A stretch of 64,000 bases of DNA, taken from contig JAGVRI010000001.1 in assembly GCA_018606645.1 (NCBI GenBank), positions 200,926 to 264,925 of the forward strand. Reading direction: 5' to 3'. The notes under the pieces were generated by a model. That model was not told where the DNA came from, made no database searches, and was given only the letters and a program-made list of their open reading frames with translations. Each line of letters begins with the position of its first letter. Within the stretch, counting starts at the first letter, position 1. The stretch is from Chloroflexota bacterium. GTDB taxonomy: Bacteria; Chloroflexota; Anaerolineae; JAAYZQ01. Below, piece after piece: positions 9,116 to 18,248 of the stretch. The position numbers and the translations under genes are program-made.

Positions 9116-9931
9116 CTACAGGGCCGGATCGCCAACCTGCCGGTCAACCTTCTCGGCGACCAGGAACAGATACGCTCCCTCGTCGGGGAGCGGCTCCTCG
9201 TAGAGAGGCCGAAGCCACCGCTCGGTGAGGAACAGGTTCAGGCGGGTGGGGACCAGGATCCAACGACCGAACAGTTTCTTGGTCATCAGGCTGGGGACGC
9301 CCAGATAATGCCCCAGGTCCAGCGCATGGTGCGCCCGCCGGGAAAAGTAGCCCACACACTCGGTCAGGTGGAGCCCGGCCTGGGACAGTCGCTCTCGCCA
9401 TGCCTCTGGGCCGTGGCAATGGTGATGACGGGAGATGCGGTTGAAATAGCGCTCATAGGCGCGGGCCAGACCTTCCAGACCAAGTCGCCGGAAGAGTTGA
9501 GGAAAGAAGAGCAGCTCCGTAAAGCGCTCGCCAGGCACGCAAAAGATAAACCGCCCGCCCGGCCTCAGCAGGCGAGCGACCTCGGCCAGGACCGCCTGCA
9601 CATCGGGGATGTGCTCCAGCACCGAGTTGCTGATCACGGTGGCGAATCGTTCACTGGGGAAGGGCAGTCGGTCGCCCCGCGCCTGGGCCAGGACCTGGTA
9701 GGCGTGACGTCCCTGCGCCTCCCGAAGGGCGCGGATATCGGGATCGATCCCAACGGCCAACGGCGTGGGCAAGGCCACCGAGGCGAAATGCCCATCCCCA
9801 CAGCCAAGGTCCAACACCGGCTCGGCCAACGGCAACAAGGGCTGGTACAGTCGCGCCTCGACGGCGCGGAGCAACGCCCGGAAGGCGGGCAACTCCCGCA
9901 CATGCCGCCACAGGAGGTCCTCGGCGCTCAT
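9116..9931 (-). CDS. Class I SAM-dependent methyltransferase
   Basis: About 271 residues. SAM-binding motif I VLDLGCGDGHF (about 40-50), motif II acidic GIDPD, and a UbiE-like NSVLEHIPD segment followed by LLRPGGRF. The C-terminal third is specific and may bind the substrate. It is the last gene after the glycosyltransferase and flippase-like genes (gap of 54 bases), so a role in modifying a glycan or lipid-linked sugar is reasonable but inferred. The acceptor is unknown. Confidence 0.85.
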   Translation of the reverse strand: MSAEDLLWRHVRELPAFRALLRAVEARLYQPLLPLAEPVLDLGCGDGHFASVALPTPLAVGIDPDIRALREAQGRHAYQVLAQARGDRLPFPSERFATVISNSVLEHIPDVQAVLAEVARLLRPGGRFIFCVPGERFTELLFFPQLFRRLGLEGLARAYERYFNRISRHHHCHGPEAWRERLSQAGLHLTECVGYFSRRAHHALDLGHYLGVPSLMTKKLFGRWILVPTRLNLFLTERWLRPLYEEPLPDEGAYLFLVAEKVDRQVGDPAL

Positions 9932-9985
9932 CTCCCCAGTATCCGCCCGCTTCGGGGACCGGAACCCACGTCAGGGGTCCCCCTT

Positions 9986-11176
9986 CTACGTTTCCCTGGC
10001 CTTGACCGTCTGGCCGGCCGGCACCTTGCCCGCCATCAGCGACTCGAAGAGCGCTTCGTAGCTGTTGATCGTTCGTTCCAGACTGAACGCCTCTTCGATC
10101 TGGCGCCGGGGCCGGCGGTAGTCGTCCGGGTGGCGGATAACGCGGAGGATCGCCTCGGCGAGCGCCGCCGAGTCGCCCACCGGCACCACTTCGCCCATGC
10201 CGGTCATGCGGGGCGGCTGTCGGACCCCAGGCAGGTCGCTGGCGATGGACGGGGTGCCGCACAACATTGCTTCGACCTGGACCAGGCCGAACGATTCGGT
10301 AGAGTTCAGGCTGGGCACGACCAGGACATCACAGGCGGCGAAAAAGGTGGGCATCTGCTCCTGGCTCAATACCCCCAGGAATTCCCAATGTTCCGGCCCC
10401 AGCCGCTCGATCATCGGCATCAGCCGCCGATAGTAGGCCTCTTCTCCCAGCACATCCTGATACTGCCCGGCAAAGAGCACTTTCAGGCGGGGGAACTCTT
10501 CCAACAGCCGGGGGAGCGCTTCGATGAGCACCTCCACCCCTTTTTCGGTCGCCAGGCGGGCGGCCATGCCCACCACCGGTCGCCCCCTCAGGTCATGGGC
10601 GTCGCGGAATGCTTCGACCCGGGCCGGATCGGGCAAGGGCATGATCACCGGCGGGGGGATGACGTGCACTTTGTCCATAAAGCGCGATAAAAAGTGGGAA
10701 TGTTGGGCAAAGTCATACGTATACGCCACCGCTGCCTGGGCGAGGTGGCCGGCGAGATAGTTGCTGACAAAAACGACCCGATCGACCACCCGATTGAACC
10801 ATCCTTTGGGCAACTGGAGATCACAGTGATAGGTCAGGATCACTGGTCGCCCGGCCAGACGTCCAAGCAAGCTGAGCAGACTTGCCTCAAACTGGGGGAG
10901 ATGGATGCTGATCACCTGGTGCTGGCGGATGAGCCGCCAGGCCAGGAGGGGGAAGGTGGGCATGATCACCCCCTTGCTGATGCGAAACAGCACGGGGGCG
11001 CGGACCACCCGCACTCCATCGATGACTTCTTCGGCGGGCAGCCTTTTGTCATAGCGGGAGGTGAGCACCGTCACCTCATGGCCGCGTTGGGCCAGGGCGG
11101 TGGCCAGGCGCTTCACATAGATGGTCAGGCCGCTGACATGGGGATGGTAGTAGGTGAGAACCAGCAGAACTTTCAC
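9986..11176 (-). CDS. GT4-family glycosyltransferase
   Basis: GT-B fold retaining glycosyltransferase, about 396 residues. The N-terminal acceptor domain begins MKVLLVLTYYHPHVSGLTIY; the C-terminal donor domain has GMAARLATEKGVEVL and the E-x7-E region in NSTESFGLVQVEAMLCG, which contacts the nucleotide sugar. Membrane-peripheral and cytoplasmic. The start overlaps the stop of the flippase-like gene by four bases. It probably builds a lipid or surface glycan with its neighbours; donor and acceptor are unknown. Confidence 0.92.
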   Translation of the reverse strand: MKVLLVLTYYHPHVSGLTIYVKRLATALAQRGHEVTVLTSRYDKRLPAEEVIDGVRVVRAPVLFRISKGVIMPTFPLLAWRLIRQHQVISIHLPQFEASLLSLLGRLAGRPVILTYHCDLQLPKGWFNRVVDRVVFVSNYLAGHLAQAAVAYTYDFAQHSHFLSRFMDKVHVIPPPVIMPLPDPARVEAFRDAHDLRGRPVVGMAARLATEKGVEVLIEALPRLLEEFPRLKVLFAGQYQDVLGEEAYYRRLMPMIERLGPEHWEFLGVLSQEQMPTFFAACDVLVVPSLNSTESFGLVQVEAMLCGTPSIASDLPGVRQPPRMTGMGEVVPVGDSAALAEAILRVIRHPDDYRRPRRQIEEAFSLERTINSYEALFESLMAGKVPAGQTVKARET

Positions 11177-12249
11177 GGGGATGTCTGAGCCTCCGTCGAG
11201 ATCCGTTTCTGAAGTTGCGCGTAGGTGAGATGCTGCTGGGCCATGCCGATCAGCCCCAGCAAGGTATAGACCGTATAGACGATGGCATGCGCGACCAGCG
11301 CATAACTCAGCGCCGGTTCCGGCTTCATGCCGAGGAGCACCATCGTCTCCCGGGTCAGAAATTCAAAGACGCCGATGTAGCCCGGAGAAGCGGGGATGGT
11401 CATCCCCAGAGCTGTCACCGAGGTCACAGCCAGGCCGGCGACAAAGGGTTGGGAACGGTCGAAGGCGAGCAGGACGAGCCAGTAGAATGTGCTGATCACC
11501 GCCCAGATCACTGCCGAACCGAGGATCAAAGGCAGCCCTTGATTCAGGTGGGTGACGCCCCTCAGCCCATCAATGAGCGACCCGGCGATCCGGGTCAGGT
11601 CCGCCCGGTCCGCCCAGGGCAGCCGCTCCAGAAAGCGCAGTCGGGTCCGCGCCGCCAGGCGCTTCCAGAACCGGGCCACGGCGGGCCGGTCGGGCCAGTG
11701 CAGGAAACGGAGCAGACGCTCCAGGCACTGCATCGTCCATTCCCGTCTGCGGGCAAGGACCATGAACACGGCTACGGCGGCCAGCGCCAGCGCCCCCACC
11801 ACCAGGCCGGATCGGATCATCCATCGGGGGAGTGGGGCAAAGGGCAGCACCAGAAAAAAGCCGCCCACGGCACACAGCGCATCCAGCACCCGTTCGGCGA
11901 TGATGGTCGAAAAGGCGGCAGTGCGGCTCACCTTTTCAGTATCTCCGATCAGGTAGGCGCGGGCCAGATCCCCCAGGCGGGCGGGAAAAATATTGCTCAA
12001 CAGGTAGCCGATATTGATCACGGCAAACAGATTGCGGAGGCGCAGTCCGCGCAGCGGATAGAACAGCATCCGCCAGCGAACGGCGCGGAGGACCAGGAAC
12101 AGGATGAGGGGGATGAGCGACGCCGCCAGCAACCCGTAATTGACCCCGGCCAGCGCCGTCCAGACCTCGCCAAATTCCACCTGACGGAAGGCAAAAACCA
12201 GGGCCACTATGCTGATGAGGATGCCGAGCCAGAAACGCGCTTTCCTCAA
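11173..12249 (-). CDS. Lysylphosphatidylglycerol synthase/UPF0104-type membrane protein
   Basis: Polytopic inner-membrane protein of about 358 residues with some eight hydrophobic segments, matching the flippase-like LPG_synthase_TM family (AglD/MprF N-terminal half). Conserved features include the Arg-rich RAVRWRMLFYPL segment and PASPGYIGVFEF. Such proteins often accompany glycosyltransferases and are thought to move lipids across the membrane. I use the TTG at 12247-12249: GGGAGG lies eight bases before it, and an extended -10 sits just upstream at 12273-12278. An in-frame TTG at 12271-12273 would overlap that -10. Confidence 0.85.
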   Translation of the reverse strand: MRKARFWLGILISIVALVFAFRQVEFGEVWTALAGVNYGLLAASLIPLILFLVLRAVRWRMLFYPLRGLRLRNLFAVINIGYLLSNIFPARLGDLARAYLIGDTEKVSRTAAFSTIIAERVLDALCAVGGFFLVLPFAPLPRWMIRSGLVVGALALAAVAVFMVLARRREWTMQCLERLLRFLHWPDRPAVARFWKRLAARTRLRFLERLPWADRADLTRIAGSLIDGLRGVTHLNQGLPLILGSAVIWAVISTFYWLVLLAFDRSQPFVAGLAVTSVTALGMTIPASPGYIGVFEFLTRETMVLLGMKPEPALSYALVAHAIVYTVYTLLGLIGMAQQHLTYAQLQKRISTEAQTSP

Positions 12250-12272
12250 TCCACGATCCTCCCAGGCTGGCA

Positions 12273-12281
12273 ATTATAACA
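12273..12281 (-). promoter_or_regulatory. Extended -10 promoter of the flippase/GT4/methyltransferase operon
   Basis: The minus strand reads TGTTATAAT (TG-N-TATAAT) with no clear -35. It would give a 5' leader of about 17 bases containing the GGGAGG ribosome-binding site, which supports the TTG start at 12249. Confidence 0.5.
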
Positions 12282-12376
12282 CGCTTCGGAGCGGTTGGCG
12301 AATCGGGCAAAGGCCATGGGTGGGGCGGCACTTCGGTGGGCCTGGCTCTGCGTGGCGCCCCATGGGTTTTGCCAGT

Positions 12377-12405
12377 TTGACACTCTAGGGGGAAGCGGGT
12401 ATAAT
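12377..12405 (+). promoter_or_regulatory. Perfect consensus promoter of tRNA-Lys
   Basis: TTGACA (12377-12382), exactly 17 bases, then TATAAT (12400-12405). The tRNA begins 12 bases after the -10. Confidence 0.9.
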
Positions 12406-12416
12406 AAGGACATGCT

Positions 12417-12489
12417 GGGCCGTTAGCTCAACAGGCAGAGCAGCTGACTCTTAATCAGCGGGCTGGAGGTTCGATTCCTCCACGGCTCA
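12417..12489 (+). tRNA. tRNA-Lys (anticodon CTT)
   Basis: A 73-base cloverleaf. Acceptor arm GGGCCGT pairs with ACGGCTC (one G-T pair) and the discriminator base is A. The D arm lies in TAGCTCAACAGGCAGAGCA. The anticodon stem GCTGA/TCAGC encloses loop CTCTTAA, giving anticodon CTT. The T arm GGAGGTTCGATTCCTCC is canonical. The CCA end is not encoded. It lies 79 bases from the helicase fusion gene. Confidence 0.96.
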
Positions 12490-12493
12490 CTGG

Positions 12494-12512
12494 AGGGGGG
12501 CTCTGCCCCCCT
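12494..12512 (+). terminator. Probable tRNA terminator hairpin
   Basis: AGGGGGGC, loop TCT, GCCCCCCT directly follows the tRNA. The downstream T run is poor (TCTATC), so termination strength is uncertain. Confidence 0.45.
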
Positions 12513-12568
12513 TCTATCCCCCCACAAATGGTCTGGGATCGGCGCTGTCTCAGCGTTGACGTCCCGGT

Positions 12569-15500
12569 TCAACCGAACAACTGCCCTGCTTTCAGCCGCG
12601 CCCAGCCCTTCTCGGTCGGCGTCGGATATCGGTATGTGCCATCTTCCCACTGCCACTCCAGGTCTGAGATATAGCCATCTCGCCGCAGTTGATCCATGAG
12701 CCCCAATACCGCGTCCGTACCCCCCGACAAACCTTCCAGCATGCCGAAATGCTCGCTGGTCACAATGAGTCGGCGTCGAGCCCTTCTGCGCTCGGCGTCC
12801 GTCTCGTACCTGGTCGCCATATAGTCGTTCCCTAGGAGGATATGAGCCAGGGTCCAGGCACCATAGGGAGCACGCCCTCTCGCATTGGCCAGTCCGGCGT
12901 TCCAGGCTACCGCTTTTAGGACCGCATACTTGGCGTCATGGGAACGCGCCGGATCGGTCAGGTCTTCCCACCATGGTTCGTCGGCCCAGGGCACGGCCAG
13001 GTTCACATCGCACAGCGAGCAGCACTCGTCCGCCCGGGTGGGCGGCTTTTCCGCTCCCAGGTAACGCAGGACCTCGCCGCGCAAGCAGTCGCCGGTTTGC
13101 AGCGATTCGGCATAGCGGCGCATCGCTTTCAGGTTGGCTTCCATCTCCTGGCGCACCCGACGGATCTCCCCGCTATCCAGGTCCAAGGGAGCCCCTGTCA
13201 CCATCTTCGGCCCCGGCGCCAGGGTGAACGCCCGGGCAAACGCCCGGTAAATCAGGCTGCCGCGCAGCGCCAGCCGGTAGAGCACTTCATCCAACGCTGC
13301 CGGTGACACCCCTTTGGCCAATGCCCCCTCCACTAACCGCAATTCGCCGCGGGCTATCGGGCCAATACCCTGCCCGGCCAGGACCTGTCCGACCGCCTCT
13401 CCGACCGGCCCAGGAGCCAGATCCCTGGCCTGAGCAGCCACCACCTCTAGAGGCGCCAGCAGTCGAGCGCTGGCCCTGAGGGTCACGTCGGCGCCGCGCT
13501 GGACAAAGCCCAGTTCCTCCAGCAGGTGCAGGTGAATTCCCAGTTCCCGGTCTTCGTCGAATCCCAGCGCATCCGCCATCTCTGTCGGGTCCACATAGAC
13601 CTCAGCCCATCCTGCTGCCTGGCAGCGCCGGCGGATCCAATCGAGCACGTTCTCCACCTGCTCCGGTTCCGGAAGGCTCTTGGGGATAAAGTAGCTCTCG
13701 TGGATCCACAGATCATCCTCATGGTACAGCAGTATGCACCAGCTCACCCGACCATCGCGCCCGGCGCGGCCCGCTTCCTGGAAATAGGACTCGATGTCGC
13801 CGGGAATCTCGTAGTGGATCACGTAGCGGATATCCGGCTTGTCAATCCCCATGCCAAAGGCCTTGGTGGCGACAATGACCTTGACCTGCCCCTCCAGGAA
13901 CATATCTTGTACATCCTTGCGCGCCTGATCATCCATCTTGCCGTGGTAGTGCCGGGCTTCCAACCTCGCCGCCTCCAGACGGCGGGCGAGCCGCTCGGCT
14001 TCCCGTGTCGTGTTTACATACACAATGGCGCTTTCATCGTCCCGATCGGCTCTGCGCAGGATGCGCAGCAGGATGCGTAACTTGTCCCGCCTGCTTCGGA
14101 TCTGGAATCCGGGGCTGGTCTGGTTATAGACGACGAACCGCAGTTCGGGTCGGTTTGGATTGCGATGGACCTTCACCAAGTCGTCGCGCAGCTTTAATCG
14201 TCGAGCGATCGACTCTTGCACCTGGGGTGTCGCAGTGGCCGTCAGAGCCGCCACCGGCGGACGCTGTCCCCGTGTTTCGGCGATGGCATCCACCAACCGT
14301 GAGATGTACAGGAAATCGGGGCGGAAGCTGTGGCCCCACATGTGCACACAGTGAGCCTCATCCACGACCACCTGGACGATCTTCCTGGCCTCTTTGAGGG
14401 CGGCCATCAGACGAGGGTCACGCACCCGCTCCGGCGCCACGTACACCAGACGGACCGTTCCCTCCCGCATCCGTTGAAAGACCCGCTCCTGCTCCTCGGC
14501 GCTCTGGGTGCTGTCCACTCGATCGGCCAGAGCCAGCCCGCGGTCCAACAGCTTGTCCACCTGGTCCTTCATCAGGGCTTTCAGGGGCGAGAAGACCAGC
14601 GTGGTGCCGTCCCGCAGCAGAGCCGGAAGCTGGAAGGTGAAGGATTTGCCGGAACCGGTAGGTAACACCACGAGAGCATCCCGGCCGGTCAGCAGGGCTT
14701 CCACTACCTTCTGCTGCTCGGGCACGCGCCAATCCCGGAAGTGGAACAGCTCGGTGATGGCCCGCACCACCCGATCCCAGAATTCGCGGAGCTTCTCCAG
14801 AGGAATGATGTCGGGAAGCCGCAATTCGGCGAGAAGTTGCTCAAGCCGGGTCAGGAGTTCCTCCGGTACCTGGGCCAGGATGGCCTCCATGCGGGCCAGG
14901 TCGATCTGCCACTCCGGCGGCGCCTGGCGCATGTGTTCCGCAATGGCGCGGTAGACCGCTCGTCGGGACAATTGAGTTTCTTCATCCAGGAGTACAGGTC
15001 CCCTGCCCTTCTCATCACTGGCGGAAAAGCTGAAGGGGCTCTCGTCCATTCCCGGCAGGGCTGAGATCAGGTCACGGCGGTACTCCCGATTCCAGACTCG
15101 CTTGTCCATGAGCAACACCGCCCCGATGTCATCTTCTCCCCGGATTAGCCGGCCAAAGCCCTGCCGGAAGTCAATGAGCATCAGCGGCAGGATGTAATCC
15201 ATGAACTCGTGCTGGCCTCGGGCGCGGACCTCGGCCGAACGCGCCCGGATCACCGGCTCGCCCAGCAGCGGGAAGGGGAGTTTTTCCATGACGACGTAGC
15301 ACAGGTTGGGGCCGGGGACATCCACCCCCTCCCAGAAGCTCTTGAGCCCTAACAGGACCGATCCCGGCCGCGTCTTGAGCTCCTCCAGCAGCGCCCGCCG
15401 GCTTCCGGTCTCCTCCTGGCAGCCCACGGGGATGCTGTGCCGGCCCAGCTCCGGTTCCAGGTTCTTGAATACCTCCACCATCCGGGCACGGGCGGTGAAC

Positions 15501-18229
15501 AATCCCAAGCCATTGCCCCCCGTGAACCGGAAGAACCACCCCAATTCCTGGCTCAGTTCATCGACAAAGTTCTGGACCTCACTGGGCCGGGCGTCGGATC
15601 GCATATAGCGGGCGATGGCAAACAGCGCCCGACGGTAGTCCAATTCGGCCGGCAGGACGATGGCGTCTTCCGTCCTGACCCGGCCCCACAGCCCCAGCCG
15701 GTCGAGGATGAATCCGAACCCGGCCTCGCGGGTGGTGGTGAGCGTGGCCGAGGTCAGCACGAACGTCTTTTTGCTGGTGTACAGCCGCTCGGCCAGATAT
15801 GGACCCACCCGCACCGGCGCCCGTTTCACCGCCCAGCGATAGGGTCCGGTGTATTCTTGCTGCTCCGCGCCCTCTTCTAACGGGATGGCCCGTTCTACCT
15901 CCACCCAATGCACCTTGACCAGCCGGTCGTAGCCCACGCGGAGCAGATCGGTCAGCAGTTGCGCCTGCTCCCCCAGCTTGTCGGCCAGATACCTCAGTTC
16001 ATTCCGCGTCTCCTGCTGGAAGGCCGGCAGCGGATGCTCAGCCAGCCAGTCATCGAGCCGCCGCACCGCGTCCATGGCCTCTCGCAGAGTTCTGGTCAGG
16101 CGCTCTCGCGCCCGCTGCACCGGTTGCCAGCTTGTGGGATTCGCCCGGCGCGGGTCCGCCTCCAGGGTCAAGCTGGCCCCATAGCGGGGATCCACCTGGG
16201 TCCGGTTCAGTTCCACATAACGCTTGAGCTGACCCCCAAAGTCCTCCGCCAACGTCGCCAACATATTTCGCTTGTACAGCGCCACGGCGATCAGCGCCTG
16301 CCCTTCCGGGTCTCTGACCTTGTCACGCACGCGGATCAGCGCGCCCTGGCCCGACCGCCGATCGAGCAGCCGGTTCACCAGGTACATGACCGTTTCCCAC
16401 GAGACCTCATCGGTGGCCGCGTCGGTGGCCGCATCCTCCAGGTTGTGGGCCTCGTCCACCATGAGCCGCACGAACGGCAAACCACTCTCCCCCCACTCTT
16501 TAGCCAGTAGCAAGGCGTGGTTCATGACCACAATGTCTGCCGTTTCGGCGCGGCGATACGCCAGGCGGTGGAAACAGATTGGAACTCCCTCGCAGCGTTC
16601 ATGCGAGCATTCCCCACGCTCCGCGCGCAATCCGGCCAGCAGCCGGGCCAGAGCGGGGAAGGTGTGAATGGCCCAGTAGCTGAGCTCATCCAGCATCCCA
16701 TCTCGCGTGGCCGATAGCCAGCTCAGCACACAGAGCCAGGCGAACCGTTCCTCGTCGTCCAGTCCGTCCAGGTCGGTCTGGGCATAGACCGCCGCCACCC
16801 GCTCCAGGCAGGCGTAGTTGGCCATGCCCTTCAACACCTGAGACCGGAACTCGACCCCTAGACTGTGGTACACCTTCTCCAGGTCGTTGGCCATCTGATC
16901 CTGGAGCAGCCGGGTGTAGGTCGAGATCACCACCGTTTCGCCCCGGCTCCGCGCCCACAGCACGCCTGGGACCAGGTAGGCAAAGGTCTTGCCCGTGCCC
17001 GTGGGGGCCTCGATGGCCATGAAGCGATCGTCTTGTAAGGCCCGGCCGACGGATTCCACCATCCGCAACTGCGACTCGCGCCGCTTGAGGCTCTTTCTCT
17101 CGACCATTGCCTCGAAGCAAGCCCGAACGTTCTGCGGCCTGAAATCGAACGGCAGGCGGGAGAGTCGCTCCGGCGGTGCCGGTTCGACCCGCGCCAACCC
17201 TCGGACGACCGAATCCCGCTCATCGGACGGATCGGCGCGGATCCCGAGGCTGGACGCCGCCTGGGGCAGCAAGCGACAGAACTCCCCGGCCAATCCGGGA
17301 TGGTCGGCCATCCGTTGCCGGAGGGCCTCCACCAGACGGGGCACGACCGCAGCCAGGACCAGCACATCCACCACGGCGTTATGAAAACCGGTCCAGGAGA
17401 AGGCGTCGATCCCCTGGTTGGCTGCCCAGCGCTCGACCTGCGCCCCACCCTCCTGACCTTCACCGACCCCCAACGCCCGTCCCAGCTCTTCCAGACGGAA
17501 CGAGTTCAACTCTGGCCGGGCCAGACAGGCCAGCTCCATCGAATCCACCACCGGATTCGCTATGGTCCAGCCGATCTCTTTCGTCGCTCGCTTCAGGAAG
17601 GCATGATCAAAGCGGGCATTATGGGCTACCAGGGGCAGCTCGCCGACCCAGCGTTGAAAGCGGCGCAACACCGCCTCCGGGGGATCGGCCCGCCGCAATG
17701 CCTCTTCCCACTCGGGATGCGCCGTCAGGCCCAGCTTCACCTTCAGGCCGTAGGGGATTTCCAGGTCTCCCAGCTTCACATACTCGTTAAACACCGCCGG
17801 CAGTTGTGTGCCGTCTTCAGTCGTCATTGCCGTAGGCTGGCCGTGGACGATGCGCACCGCCGCGACCTGGATGATCCGATCCCGCTCGGGCTTCAGTCCG
17901 GTGGTCTCCAGGTCAAAGGCGATGAACGAATCCAGAGGGGGCAGGTCTGCCAGGTATGGTCGGACCACCTCGGTTCGCTCGCGGGGCGCCGGCTGGACTC
18001 CGGTGGCCACCGCTTCGGCCTCGACCACGGCCCGCAGCCGCCACACGCCTCCGGTGAGCGGACCGACAAAGGCGTCCGGGGTGTGGTGCAGTGCCTCGCG
18101 GATTTCGGCCGGCGTGCGGCGCAGCCCGGTCCCTTCCAGCACGGCGCGGCGGACCTCGCGCTCGTTGAGACCAGCCGGGTGGGCGTCCAGCACTTCCTGG
18201 ATGGCTTCGATCAGCGCCTGGTCCGACAT
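12569..18229 (-). CDS. DnaQ-like exonuclease / DinG-like helicase / RecQ-like helicase triple fusion
   Basis: 1886 residues. A winged-helix-like N-terminus (1-70) is followed by a DEDDh 3'-5' exonuclease (about 100-305: D106 and E108 in FDLET, an HNARFD segment near 203, H283 and D288). Next comes an XPD/DinG-type helicase (about 365-1085: Walker A APTGTGKT near 408; four iron-sulphur cysteines C474, C541, C546, C552; DEAH near 592; motif VI QGFGRLIR). Last is a RecQ helicase (about 1170-1750: LPTGSGKS, DEAH, QEAGRAGRDG and a Cys-rich zinc segment ECCSLC), then a helical RQC-like tail. Exonuclease-DinG fusions are known; the added RecQ is unusual. It starts 19 bases after the gene at 18249-19193 and ends the island operon. 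Proposed role: a DNA unwinding and degradation effector. Confidence 0.9.
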   Translation of the reverse strand: MSDQALIEAIQEVLDAHPAGLNEREVRRAVLEGTGLRRTPAEIREALHHTPDAFVGPLTGGVWRLRAVVEAEAVATGVQPAPRERTEVVRPYLADLPPLDSFIAFDLETTGLKPERDRIIQVAAVRIVHGQPTAMTTEDGTQLPAVFNEYVKLGDLEIPYGLKVKLGLTAHPEWEEALRRADPPEAVLRRFQRWVGELPLVAHNARFDHAFLKRATKEIGWTIANPVVDSMELACLARPELNSFRLEELGRALGVGEGQEGGAQVERWAANQGIDAFSWTGFHNAVVDVLVLAAVVPRLVEALRQRMADHPGLAGEFCRLLPQAASSLGIRADPSDERDSVVRGLARVEPAPPERLSRLPFDFRPQNVRACFEAMVERKSLKRRESQLRMVESVGRALQDDRFMAIEAPTGTGKTFAYLVPGVLWARSRGETVVISTYTRLLQDQMANDLEKVYHSLGVEFRSQVLKGMANYACLERVAAVYAQTDLDGLDDEERFAWLCVLSWLSATRDGMLDELSYWAIHTFPALARLLAGLRAERGECSHERCEGVPICFHRLAYRRAETADIVVMNHALLLAKEWGESGLPFVRLMVDEAHNLEDAATDAATDEVSWETVMYLVNRLLDRRSGQGALIRVRDKVRDPEGQALIAVALYKRNMLATLAEDFGGQLKRYVELNRTQVDPRYGASLTLEADPRRANPTSWQPVQRARERLTRTLREAMDAVRRLDDWLAEHPLPAFQQETRNELRYLADKLGEQAQLLTDLLRVGYDRLVKVHWVEVERAIPLEEGAEQQEYTGPYRWAVKRAPVRVGPYLAERLYTSKKTFVLTSATLTTTREAGFGFILDRLGLWGRVRTEDAIVLPAELDYRRALFAIARYMRSDARPSEVQNFVDELSQELGWFFRFTGGNGLGLFTARARMVEVFKNLEPELGRHSIPVGCQEETGSRRALLEELKTRPGSVLLGLKSFWEGVDVPGPNLCYVVMEKLPFPLLGEPVIRARSAEVRARGQHEFMDYILPLMLIDFRQGFGRLIRGEDDIGAVLLMDKRVWNREYRRDLISALPGMDESPFSFSASDEKGRGPVLLDEETQLSRRAVYRAIAEHMRQAPPEWQIDLARMEAILAQVPEELLTRLEQLLAELRLPDIIPLEKLREFWDRVVRAITELFHFRDWRVPEQQKVVEALLTGRDALVVLPTGSGKSFTFQLPALLRDGTTLVFSPLKALMKDQVDKLLDRGLALADRVDSTQSAEEQERVFQRMREGTVRLVYVAPERVRDPRLMAALKEARKIVQVVVDEAHCVHMWGHSFRPDFLYISRLVDAIAETRGQRPPVAALTATATPQVQESIARRLKLRDDLVKVHRNPNRPELRFVVYNQTSPGFQIRSRRDKLRILLRILRRADRDDESAIVYVNTTREAERLARRLEAARLEARHYHGKMDDQARKDVQDMFLEGQVKVIVATKAFGMGIDKPDIRYVIHYEIPGDIESYFQEAGRAGRDGRVSWCILLYHEDDLWIHESYFIPKSLPEPEQVENVLDWIRRRCQAAGWAEVYVDPTEMADALGFDEDRELGIHLHLLEELGFVQRGADVTLRASARLLAPLEVVAAQARDLAPGPVGEAVGQVLAGQGIGPIARGELRLVEGALAKGVSPAALDEVLYRLALRGSLIYRAFARAFTLAPGPKMVTGAPLDLDSGEIRRVRQEMEANLKAMRRYAESLQTGDCLRGEVLRYLGAEKPPTRADECCSLCDVNLAVPWADEPWWEDLTDPARSHDAKYAVLKAVAWNAGLANARGRAPYGAWTLAHILLGNDYMATRYETDAERRRARRRLIVTSEHFGMLEGLSGGTDAVLGLMDQLRRDGYISDLEWQWEDGTYRYPTPTEKGWARLKAGQLFG

Positions 18230-18248
18230 CTCACAGGGTCAGTCTCGA

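Noticed and set aside
8813..10690. Long plus-strand open frame of about 625 codons.
   Set aside because: It lies opposite a clear methyltransferase and glycosyltransferase gene; composition is typical of a GC-rich antisense shadow and no domain is recognisable. The same applies to the long plus-strand frames at 2147-3367, 3455-4837, 21941-23452 and 25264-26865.
12417..12568. tRNA-Lys as the integration site of the 12.6-26.9 kb island.
   Set aside because: No integrase gene is present and I found no second copy of the tRNA 3' end near 26.9-27.8 kb, so adjacency alone is not enough.
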